Origin: Chloroflexota bacterium
GTDB taxonomy: Bacteria; Chloroflexota; Ktedonobacteria; Ktedonobacterales; JADMIN01
DNA length: 64,000 nt
NCBI GenBank assembly: GCA_021323855.1
Contig: JAJPKE010000045.1
Span: forward strand, 558,001 to 622,000
Direction of reading: 5' to 3'
The position numbers and the translations under genes were made by a program. The notes under the pieces were generated by a model, which saw only the letters and a program-made list of their open reading frames with translations, was not told the DNA's origin and ran no database searches. Shown here in pieces: positions 39,676 through 48,024 of the stretch; positions within the stretch are counted from its first letter, which is position 1; each line of letters begins with the position of its first letter.

Positions 39676-39891
39676 CTAATAATTCCTGAAAAACTCTTCG
39701 CGGCTGATGCCTAGTTGTTTTAATAGCTGACTGAGGAGCCACTCATCAATTGGATCATCATGAGCATTTGGCCATCTGGCTTTGTGTCCTCCATATTGGA
39801 CCGTTGCATGTTTTCTTCCCTTCTGCTGCTGGAACGTCGCCCCCATTTGCTTGAGACTGCGTTGGACCTTGCGCAAGGGATAGGTCGGCAT
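39676..39891 (-). CDS. HicA-like toxin (mRNA interferase, dsRBD-like fold)
   Basis: MPTYPLRKVQRSLKQMGATFQQQKGRKHATVQYGGHKARWPNAHDDPIDEWLLSQLLKQLGISREEFFRNY; AGGAG upstream of 39891. Confidence 0.8.
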   Translation of the reverse strand: MPTYPLRKVQRSLKQMGATFQQQKGRKHATVQYGGHKARWPNAHDDPIDEWLLSQLLKQLGISREEFFRNY

Positions 39892-39964
39892 GTGGCTCCT
39901 TTCGCCAGTTTTCGGAAAAACAATTTCACGAAACCGCCAAACACTAGCATACCATGCTTCTGGC

Positions 39965-40045
39965 AAATTGTCAAATACTGTATAATTACGTTGATTAATT
40001 TGACATGAAATATGCGATATGTTACACTACTAACGAATTGTCAAG
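39965..40045. promoter_or_regulatory. Operator-like repeats between divergent hicA and xre-hicB
   Basis: AAATTGTCAAAT (39965-39976), AATTTGACAT (inverted, 39997-40006), GAATTGTCAAG (40035-40045). Confidence 0.6.
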
Positions 40046-40082
40046 AGTGATGTCGCGTTCATAGTAAAGTAAAGGGTAGCGC

Positions 40083-40685
40083 ATGACCATGCAAGTAGAA
40101 CATCAACGGGGTATCGCGCTCCCAATGTTGCGGGAGGCGCGTGAACGGCGTGGGCTGAGCCAGGAGTCGCTGGCAGAGCTGGTTGGCGTAACACGCGCAA
40201 CTATCGTCAACCTCGAACATGGAGCGACCCACGCCCGCGCATCCAATGCGCAGCGGCTGGCGGCGGCGCTGGCGGTGCCACTAGACGTGCTGACCGGCGC
40301 GCAACCGTTCCCCGAATCGCAGGATGAGCCGGAGCCGCCGGGTGGCGTGTTATCAGACTATTTCGCGGCGGCGATGCGCCATGCCGTCTATCGTCGTGTG
40401 CGCGGCGAGCCGGAGCGCATTTACGCGGCGATTCCCGGTATCTCTGGCCTCTGGGCGCGTGGGCAGTCCCGCGAAGAGGCCGAACGCGATCTGCGTGAGG
40501 CGCTCGAATGGTACGTGCTGACGGCGATCTTCGATCACCAGCCGCTGCCCGCCTTTGACGATGTTTCGCTCGAAATCACCGAAGAAAGCCGCGACGGCGC
40601 AACGGTTCTCTATCCGATTGCGCCGCCGGACCGGGCGAGCTTTCTGGATGATAGCGATGCCGTCGTCTCACCACTCGAAAGCTGA
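40083..40685 (+). CDS. XRE-type HTH fused to HicB-like antitoxin domain
   Basis: N-term LREARERRGLSQESLAELVGVTRATIVNLEHG; C-term RIYAAIPGISGLWARGQSREEAERDLREALEWYVLTAI (HicB-like). Confidence 0.8.
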   Translation: MTMQVEHQRGIALPMLREARERRGLSQESLAELVGVTRATIVNLEHGATHARASNAQRLAAALAVPLDVLTGAQPFPESQDEPEPPGGVLSDYFAAAMRHAVYRRVRGEPERIYAAIPGISGLWARGQSREEAERDLREALEWYVLTAIFDHQPLPAFDDVSLEITEESRDGATVLYPIAPPDRASFLDDSDAVVSPLES

Positions 40686-40694
40686 GGCGGTGTA

Positions 40695-41351
40695 TCACCA
40701 TCCATCCCAATGGGTGACGGACTCGACCGGCTCACGTTTGGCTGGCGCAAAAGTGGGCGTGTCGGTGTAGGCGACGGGAATCAGCGCCGCCTGCGTGACG
40801 CGCTCATAAGGGATGCCCAGCGCCTCCGCCGCGTCGCGCTCGAAGAGCAGATGCACCGAGGTCCAGGAGCTACCCAGGCCACGCGCCCGCGCCGCCAGCA
40901 TAAAGCTCCACGCCGCCGGCAGAATTGAACCCCAGAGGCCCGCCTGTTCCGCAACGGAAAGCCCCTCCGCCCGGCCAGCGATGCAGGGAATGAGCAGCAC
41001 CGGTGCTTCGTGCATATGCTCGGCCAGATAGTCCGCCGAACTCAGCACACGCATCTGTGTCTGCGCGCGTTCTGGATAGCGTGCCGCCAGTTTCTCCATC
41101 ACCGGCTGTTGTTGCGCGCGGTAGAGCGCCCAGCCACGCCGGTAAATATCGCCAATTGCCTGTCGTTTCGCCGCGTCCGTCACGACGACGAAATGCCATT
41201 GCTGGCGATTGCCGCCGGTTGGCGCCTGCAACGCCAGTTCCAGGCACTCGCGGATGATCTCCGGCTCGACGGGACGCGAAAAGTCCAGCCGTTTGCGCAC
41301 GGAGCGGGTGGTCGCCAGCACTTCATCAGGCGTCAGATTGAGTAGTGTCAT
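40695..41351 (-). CDS. Nitroreductase family protein
   Basis: RSVRKRLDFSRPVEPEIIRECLELALQAPTGGNRQQWHFVVVTDAAKRQAIG. Confidence 0.92.
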   Translation of the reverse strand: MTLLNLTPDEVLATTRSVRKRLDFSRPVEPEIIRECLELALQAPTGGNRQQWHFVVVTDAAKRQAIGDIYRRGWALYRAQQQPVMEKLAARYPERAQTQMRVLSSADYLAEHMHEAPVLLIPCIAGRAEGLSVAEQAGLWGSILPAAWSFMLAARARGLGSSWTSVHLLFERDAAEALGIPYERVTQAALIPVAYTDTPTFAPAKREPVESVTHWDGW

Positions 41352-41406
41352 CGGTTTCTCTTATCCTCTCAGCTCTATCGTCAACGACTGGATACCTCAT
41401 CATATC

Positions 41407-42696
41407 TTAATGGATGCTCAACCCGATGAGCGGAACGAACCAGTATGGCAGCGAGATCACAATCAAACCAGCCACAATCAGTGCAATGCCGCCCATAGAG
41501 CGTGCTACGCCTTGTCGGCTTTCCCCTTTTTCCGCACGGTGCCAGAGCAACGCGACACCTGCACCCAGGATAACGCCGCTACACAGACCAGCAATCAAAC
41601 CGCTCTGCCCAGCCTGTGTGTCTGGCAAAGGGGCATTCATTATCAATGGACCGCCCACATAGCGCTGAAGCAGACCAATGCTCAGGCCGCTTAATAGGCC
41701 GAGGAAGAGAGCAGGGGTAAATGTTGCCCAGTGTGGTTGGTTATGGCTTCCTGCCCCAGCATCAGCAGAGGTATTGGCAACCTCACGATATTGCAACGCC
41801 GAGAGACCACCGGCAATGCCGCCAAGCAGCAGGCCAATCAATGAGAACACGCCGTAACCATAGAGCAACCCCAGGGTATTCTGTTGTGGCGTGGACGTAT
41901 CCATACCAACTTGCGCGGCGTAGGGCAACATAAAAGTAAATACACCAGCCAGCGAGCCTATGAACGCCAGGAGGAGCGCGCTCGCTATGCCGATGGCGGA
42001 GCCACTCAATAAACGCCGCCAGAAGTCTGTGCGTCTACTGGCGATACCTACCACGATAACGCTTAGCAAGGCTCCCAGCAGCCCGCCTGACAGGGCAAAT
42101 ACCAGCGCCACATCACCGCCAATCCCTTCACCAACATCGGGGCCGTATCCAGCCGTCACGCCAAAGCGCAGCAGAAACACTAACAGCCCCACGCCCATCC
42201 CTGTGACAAGACCGATTGCCAAACTACGTGGCGTCCGTGACAAGCGCCCCAGTGACAGCGCACACATCATTCCAAGACCTAGACCGCAGAACAGACCGCT
42301 CAGTAGCGAATACGGCGGCAGGAAAAAGAGATAACCCATGTGCGACTGCGCAAACTCGAAGGCCATGCCACCCAGCAGACCGCACCCAATCCCCAGCAGC
42401 ACGCCACTACTCGCGCCATTCACGATGTCGCTGCGTGTGACGGCGCTCAGCACAGGGATGGTGCGACCATTCATCCCTGCGCCAGCCACGCGCGACACGA
42501 GTGCCAGCGCCCCAAACGCGCAGAGCGACAATCCAGCCACGAGCAGACACAGCCACGCGAAACTTCCCTCGATGCCCCCAACCAGCGAGATATTCCCGAT
42601 AGACACCATTGTCTGCCTTTCTACAACAGCGAGTTGTGAACGTTCATGACAACCGTTCCGGCACTGTTGCCGACCGATTTGCTCAGTGGTCAGCAA
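41407..42696 (-). CDS. Hypothetical polytopic membrane protein
   Basis: 429 aa, many Gly/Leu-rich hydrophobic segments; start may be internal (VSIGNISLVGG). Confidence 0.65.
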   Translation of the reverse strand: MLTTEQIGRQQCRNGCHERSQLAVVERQTMVSIGNISLVGGIEGSFAWLCLLVAGLSLCAFGALALVSRVAGAGMNGRTIPVLSAVTRSDIVNGASSGVLLGIGCGLLGGMAFEFAQSHMGYLFFLPPYSLLSGLFCGLGLGMMCALSLGRLSRTPRSLAIGLVTGMGVGLLVFLLRFGVTAGYGPDVGEGIGGDVALVFALSGGLLGALLSVIVVGIASRRTDFWRRLLSGSAIGIASALLLAFIGSLAGVFTFMLPYAAQVGMDTSTPQQNTLGLLYGYGVFSLIGLLLGGIAGGLSALQYREVANTSADAGAGSHNQPHWATFTPALFLGLLSGLSIGLLQRYVGGPLIMNAPLPDTQAGQSGLIAGLCSGVILGAGVALLWHRAEKGESRQGVARSMGGIALIVAGLIVISLPYWFVPLIGLSIH

Positions 42697-42895
42697 AGCA
42701 AACCAGTTTGCGTCTGTTGAAAACTATAGCGAACGATGACGAATAGCGAAAGGATGAGCATAAATGGGCATAAAGGAGCAGCCATTCTGGACACTTTCAC
42801 CTACAACCACCCTTCAGCAGTCGCGTACTTGTTGCATGGGGAACAGTCTCCATGCTCTTTCAGAACCGAACACGCTTTCAGAGAGGATAAAGACA

Positions 42896-43402
42896 ATGGC
42901 CGATACCAACAACACACAGCAGGAACAGAAACTGCTGGTCATCGCGTATGAAGGTGAGACGCGCGCTAACGAGGTCTTGCGCGCGCTCCAGCAGATGGAG
43001 AAGGCGCATCTCGTGCGCCTGCGCAACGCCGCCGTCGTCTCACGCAACGCGCAGGGCAAGATTGCGCTCCACGAAACACACGACTTCGACGCTAAAGAGG
43101 GCGCGTTGGCTGGTGCGCTCGCGGGTGGACTGCTGGGCCTCATCAGAGGCGAAATCGTGGAAGATGCGCTGCTCGGCGCTGGCGCGGGTTTCCTCGCCAG
43201 CAAAGTGATGGACCTGGGCTTTAAGGACGACTATCTCAAAGAGATTGGCGAACACCTGACGCCTAATAGCTCCGCCATCGTCGCCGTCGTTCACTTTGAG
43301 CAGGTGGACCCGGCGGTGCAGGAATTGCGCCAGTTCGGCGGCCACCTCTTGCAGCAAACCTTACCGGCGGATGTGGCGCAGAAACTGGTCGCTGTCGCCT
43401 GA
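42896..43402 (+). CDS. DUF1269 family protein
   Basis: LLVIAYEGETRANEVLRALQQMEKAHLVRLRNAAVVSRNAQGKIALHETHDFDAKEGALAGALAGGLLGLI; start 42896 after GAGAGG. Confidence 0.85.
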   Translation: MADTNNTQQEQKLLVIAYEGETRANEVLRALQQMEKAHLVRLRNAAVVSRNAQGKIALHETHDFDAKEGALAGALAGGLLGLIRGEIVEDALLGAGAGFLASKVMDLGFKDDYLKEIGEHLTPNSSAIVAVVHFEQVDPAVQELRQFGGHLLQQTLPADVAQKLVAVA

Positions 43403-43429
43403 TTTCAGGCGTTGCTAGAATATCGCTGC

Positions 43430-44464
43430 TCAATCTGCCAGGCGCTGACGTAATGCCGCGCGTTCGTCTTCATCCAGGAAGGCGATTTCGATGGCGTTAC
43501 GCTGCGCCTGGCGTATCTGTGCTGGGCTGAGGCCGGCGGCGGGCGCAGCCACCCGCAATTCATATGGCAGGTCAATGCCGCTGATCGCCGGGTCATCGGT
43601 GTTGATCGTCGCCAGGACGCCGTGTTCGAGGAACTGGCGCAATGGATGGCTGGCGTAATCCGGCACCGTGCTGGTCTGGACGTTGCTAGTGAGGCTGATC
43701 TCCAGCCCGATGCCCTGCCGCGCCAACACCTCTACCAGTGAAGGATCGTCAATTGCGCGCACGCCATGCCCGATGCGCTCGGCTCCCAACTCGGTGATCG
43801 CCTGCCACACGCCGGGCGCGCCCGCCGCCTCGCCTGCATGCACTGTAATGTGCCAGCCCGCATCACGTCCGCGCCGGAAATGCTCGATGAACAGCTCGCC
43901 GGGGAAATGCGCCTCATCGCCCGCCAGATCGAGCGCCGTCAGATGCTCGCGCTGCGTCAGCAGGGCATCCAGTTCGCGCATCGCGGACTCCGGCCCATAG
44001 GTGCGGCAGAGAATGCCAATCAGGTTGGTGCGCACGCCGTAGTCGCGTTCGGCCAGCCGCGCAGCGTCTACTATCGCCTCCACGACGCCAGCGGGATCGA
44101 GATCGTGCGACTGCGCTATAAAGCACGGGCTGAAGCGCAGTTCCAGGTAGGATATGCCTTCGCGGGCGGCGTCTTCGACGTTCTCGCGCGTGATGCGGGC
44201 GCAGGCGTCCAGCGTCATCAATGGCAGCGCCGCGCAATCAATTTTAGCGAGGAACGCCACCAAATCAGGCTCCGGCGATGTCACTTGCACCAGCGGGCGC
44301 AACGCTTCCAGTTCGCGTGGCAGTGGCATATTGTATTGCTCCGCCAGTTCCAGCACCGTCTGCGGGCGGATCGCGCCTTCCAGATGCCGGTGCAGATCAA
44401 TCAACGGGATAGAGGAGGATTCTGGAGGGATGGGAGATGCTGTGGTTTCGCCTGAGTCATTCAT
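43430..44464 (-). CDS. add: Adenosine deaminase
   Basis: IPLIDLHRHLEGAIRPQT, WHITVHAGEAAG, ERIGHGVRAIDD, INTDDPAIS. Confidence 0.94.
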   Translation of the reverse strand: MNDSGETTASPIPPESSSIPLIDLHRHLEGAIRPQTVLELAEQYNMPLPRELEALRPLVQVTSPEPDLVAFLAKIDCAALPLMTLDACARITRENVEDAAREGISYLELRFSPCFIAQSHDLDPAGVVEAIVDAARLAERDYGVRTNLIGILCRTYGPESAMRELDALLTQREHLTALDLAGDEAHFPGELFIEHFRRGRDAGWHITVHAGEAAGAPGVWQAITELGAERIGHGVRAIDDPSLVEVLARQGIGLEISLTSNVQTSTVPDYASHPLRQFLEHGVLATINTDDPAISGIDLPYELRVAAPAAGLSPAQIRQAQRNAIEIAFLDEDERAALRQRLAD

Positions 44465-44762
44465 GGCATGCGCTCCGTTTGGTCTTCTGATGTGTTTCTC
44501 AATAGCCTAGCGCACACCGTCAAGAGCCGACCGGCAATCGCCGCACCACCGGGCTTGCACGACTACGTATGCCTTGCTGCCGAGTAAACCGGCGCTGCGT
44601 CAGACGCGATGAGGAGCATGACAGCCGCTTACTGAGAAGTATGGATGAGCATGGTACAATACAGACTGGGATGCCCTGGGTATCTCTGGATGGTACGGCG
44701 CTGCGCTGCTGGCAGGCACGGCAAGGGCAGCATGAGCAGCATGAGAAGACGGCAAGTGGCAG

Positions 44763-45296
44763 ATGGATGACGAGACGCGCAACGACGAGCAAGATGAGGT
44801 ATCTGACGAGATATCTCCAGCAGACGATGAGATAGCCGGTGGCGTGGAAACCAGCGAGAGCGAAACACCACCACTGGCACGGGTCCGCTACGGTCTGGGC
44901 AAGGAACTGCGGCTCTATCCCGATGCGTTTGTCGTCTTGCTGCGCGAGGAACACGAAGAACTGCGTTATTCCCTCGCCAATATCCGCCGTATCATCCTGA
45001 CTCCCGGCGAGTATACGCCAAGCAAACTGGTGCTGATGTTCGAGCTTGACGACGGCAACACCGTCATCGCTGCGGAAGGCATGAGCAACGTGCGCGGCTT
45101 CCGCACGCTCCTCAAGCGGCTCGACGAATTGCACCTGCCCATTGAACTGGACCCGCCGGATATGGATGAGCAGTTGCGGCAGGCATTGGTCATTCGCTCG
45201 CGCTATCAGATGGGGTGTTATGGCCTGATTCTCGGCGTCTGCCTCATCCTGACAATCATCTACTTGGTCGTCGCCTTCATCGGCGCGCATCACTGA
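44763..45296 (+). CDS. Hypothetical protein with C-terminal TM
   Basis: Acidic N-term, C-terminal hydrophobic LILGVCLILTIIYLVVAFIG. Confidence 0.6.
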   Translation: MDDETRNDEQDEVSDEISPADDEIAGGVETSESETPPLARVRYGLGKELRLYPDAFVVLLREEHEELRYSLANIRRIILTPGEYTPSKLVLMFELDDGNTVIAAEGMSNVRGFRTLLKRLDELHLPIELDPPDMDEQLRQALVIRSRYQMGCYGLILGVCLILTIIYLVVAFIGAHH

Positions 45297-45379
45297 GCAA
45301 TCGCCGAGCGATGTCGCGGTGCCAAGAACTCAATAGATGCACCGCCTGTACAAACAACAAATACACAGGAGTTGCGGCA

Positions 45380-45925
45380 GTGATTCAGGTTATCATCTTG
45401 AATGGCGGGTCGAGTTCGGGCAAAACGACCATTGCAACTGCTCTTCAGGATATCTTACCGTCGCCCTGGTTGCGGCTGAGCATTGATACGCTAGTTGATG
45501 CCATGCCGCCGAGGCTCCTCACCTCAGAAACCGGCATCGCATTCGGTGCTGACGGCTCGGTTCGTCCGGGGCAAGAATTTCGGCGATTGGAATCGGCCTG
45601 GATGCAGGGTATCGCCGCTATGGCCCATGCCGGAGCGCGTGTTATCTTTGATGATGTATTCCTCAGTGGTGTTGACGCTCGCAACAGATGGCAGGCGGCA
45701 TTGGCCGGTGTATTGGTCTTGTGGGTGGGAGTGCGATGTGACCCTGCTGTCGCAGCCGAACGCGAACGAGGACGCGGAGACCGTGTAACAGGCATGGCGG
45801 TGTTACAGGCGCAGACGGTTCATGCAGGCATTGAGTATGACATCGAGGTTGACACAACCAAAACATCAGCGATGGAGTGCGCTCAACGCATTGCTCAATT
45901 GGTAGATGACAGATCGGTGGGCTAG
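45380..45925 (+). CDS. Chloramphenicol phosphotransferase-like (CPT) P-loop kinase
   Basis: VIQVIILNGGSSSGKTTIATALQDILPSPWLRLSIDTLVDAMP; VIFDDVFLSG; GTG start after CAGGAG. ORF extends to 45215. Confidence 0.85.
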   Translation: MIQVIILNGGSSSGKTTIATALQDILPSPWLRLSIDTLVDAMPPRLLTSETGIAFGADGSVRPGQEFRRLESAWMQGIAAMAHAGARVIFDDVFLSGVDARNRWQAALAGVLVLWVGVRCDPAVAAERERGRGDRVTGMAVLQAQTVHAGIEYDIEVDTTKTSAMECAQRIAQLVDDRSVG

Positions 45926-45949
45926 TGTCTGCTCATCTCTGATATGCTT

Positions 45950-46627
45950 TCACTCAACCTCATAGGCGATATAGCCCGTCTCCGTATCCAGAATCAGCAG
46001 CGATTTCGGTAGGCGGCGCATACGCTTGACAACCGCCAGATCGCCCACCGCGCCGGAGACGTTGCCCGCAAGGCCGAAGATCAGGCAGATGCCAGCCTCC
46101 GGCGCAAACCAGAGGATGACGACGCCAACCAGACTGAGGACGATGAGCGGCGCAATCGCCACAGCGATGTAGCCATTGCGCGTAAAGAGTTGCCCCGGCG
46201 CGGTGCAATACGCCGCCAGCGGCCACTTGAGGCCGAAAGTTGGTCTGCCGCCCAGCGCCAGAATCACCGCCGCGTGAACCGCCTCGTGCAGCGGAATCAT
46301 CACGACATACGCCAGCACGTTCAGCGCGATGAGCAGCACCACGGTCAGCGCGGAGACGTTGATGAGGGTCTCTCGATGAAGAGAAGCAGCAATCATCCCA
46401 AACACGACGAACGCGCAGCCAGAGAGAATCAGCAGCACGAGACTCCACATGGCAAGTTGCGGTAGCCGCTCCTGCGAGAGAATGTCAATCTGTTCGCGCT
46501 GCCGCAGCCTTCCCGCCGCCAGCGCCTGCGTCAGCCGCTTGCGTTCGCTGGCGGAGAGTAGACGCGCGATCAACCGGAACGGCGCGTGCGTACCGGTGGT
46601 AGTGGTGGGTACTGTTTGCTCCGGCAC
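45950..46627 (-). CDS. DUF3267-like membrane protein with HExxH motif
   Basis: VVMIPLHEAVHAAVILALGGRPTFGLKWPLAAYCTAPGQLFTRNGYIAVAIAPL. Confidence 0.8.
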   Translation of the reverse strand: MPEQTVPTTTTGTHAPFRLIARLLSASERKRLTQALAAGRLRQREQIDILSQERLPQLAMWSLVLLILSGCAFVVFGMIAASLHRETLINVSALTVVLLIALNVLAYVVMIPLHEAVHAAVILALGGRPTFGLKWPLAAYCTAPGQLFTRNGYIAVAIAPLIVLSLVGVVILWFAPEAGICLIFGLAGNVSGAVGDLAVVKRMRRLPKSLLILDTETGYIAYEVE

Positions 46628-46643
46628 CGCCTCTCGTCCTTTC

Positions 46644-47432
46644 TCAGCGCAGACCGAGCGTGAACGTCATCGTTGAAATGATGGGCACGAATCCCAGATC
46701 GGTATAGAGGTTGCGGGCAGGGTTCGCGCGCTCCACAAAGAGGCAGCAGATATCATGGTCCGGCCTCACCATCTGATTGACTGTCTCAGCAATCATGCGG
46801 GTGGCGACGCCGCGCTTTCGCACCTCCGGCAACGTATAGACGCCCATCAGCGTAGGAATATCCTCGAAGAGGCTGATATAGCAGCCGCCGACCAGCCGCC
46901 CGTCGAGCAGCGCAGCGTAATAGCGATACCAACCGTTTTGCTGCTCGCGCCAGCGGTCCGTTGCGCGTTGCTGCACCCAGCCTTCCAGCGGCGCGGGGTC
47001 ATCATAGAAGCACTGGCGGCTGCCATATTCATACTCCAGCATGGTTTGCCAGCGCATGATCGGCTGAATCGTCACGCGCGTGTCGCCGGTAGCCTCTATC
47101 GGGCCGGCGTGCGCCATCAGCAGCAAATCTTCAGTGCGGGTGAAACCGGCCTCTTTGAGCGCGGCGGCCAAATCTTCTTCGCCGGAACGCTCCGGCACCA
47201 CCGACCATTGCACCTGCAATTGCTTGCCCCGCGCATACTGGACGACCCGCGCGACCAGCGCCGCCGCCTGCCCTGGCCGCGCCTGGGCATACCCCACGCG
47301 CACCCGGCCAGCCTCATGATGAAAGCGCGCCGTTCCGGCGGGAGCCAGCGATGGGCCAGCCTCGTTATAGCGGGTCGCGCGCTGGGCGAGAATACGTTGC
47401 GCAACATCCTGCGTATCCATGCTCGGCAACAA
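46644..47432 (-). CDS. GNAT family acetyltransferase
   Basis: GVYTLPEVRKRGVATRMIAETVNQM...RANPARNLYTDLGFVPI. Confidence 0.88.
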   Translation of the reverse strand: MLPSMDTQDVAQRILAQRATRYNEAGPSLAPAGTARFHHEAGRVRVGYAQARPGQAAALVARVVQYARGKQLQVQWSVVPERSGEEDLAAALKEAGFTRTEDLLLMAHAGPIEATGDTRVTIQPIMRWQTMLEYEYGSRQCFYDDPAPLEGWVQQRATDRWREQQNGWYRYYAALLDGRLVGGCYISLFEDIPTLMGVYTLPEVRKRGVATRMIAETVNQMVRPDHDICCLFVERANPARNLYTDLGFVPIISTMTFTLGLR

Positions 47433-47610
47433 ACTCCACGATTCGCTAGAACAGTATCACAATGTCTCACCAATCAATGTTAGCAGTGTAGAGCAGCGCA
47501 TAAGCGCCATGCAAGGGAGCCGGCGCTATCAGCGCCAATGACATGTTCACCGTTGACGCCGTTCAGTTCGCGTGATATGCTAGACAAGCGCCGGGGCAAA
47601 AGCACACTGC

Positions 47611-47686
47611 GGGTGGTTAGCTCAGCCGGCAGAGCGCGTCGTTCACACCGACGAGGTCACTGGTTCGAGTCCAGTACCACCCACCA
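47611..47686 (+). tRNA. tRNA-Val (anticodon CAC), CCA encoded
   Basis: Acceptor GGGTGGT/ACCACCC, D-stem GCTC/GAGC, anticodon arm CGTCG-TTCACAC-CGACG, T-arm CTGG-TTCGAGT-CCAG, then ACCA. Confidence 0.96.
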
Positions 47687-48024
47687 ATTCCTCTGGCGCA
47701 TGGGCCACTCAAAGCCTGTTGAGAAGGCATTGGGTGGCTTCTTCACTTTCTCTGGGATTCTCTTTTCCAGCTAGCCAGGATACGACAAAGCGTGACGCTT
47801 CATCAGATTTCCACCAAGCCCTCATGCTTGCTCCTTCCTACCTCATCCCATCTGGTCTTACACGTCATTGTTGTCGCAATGATCCTCATGAGTCCCATGA
47901 GTCGCATGAGCATGCGATGGCTACGCTTTCTTTCGCCGGTGCGCTATACTGGGCGCAACATCTCTTGCTGGGCGGGGCTACGAATGCAACCAACGGCGCA
48001 TACAACAGGAGTACGGGGGTAAAC

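Noticed and set aside
39720-39974. 84-aa minus-strand ORF overlapping hicA
   Set aside because: Alternative frame; the frame giving MPTYPLRKVQRSLKQMG has the HicA pattern and a Shine-Dalgarno.
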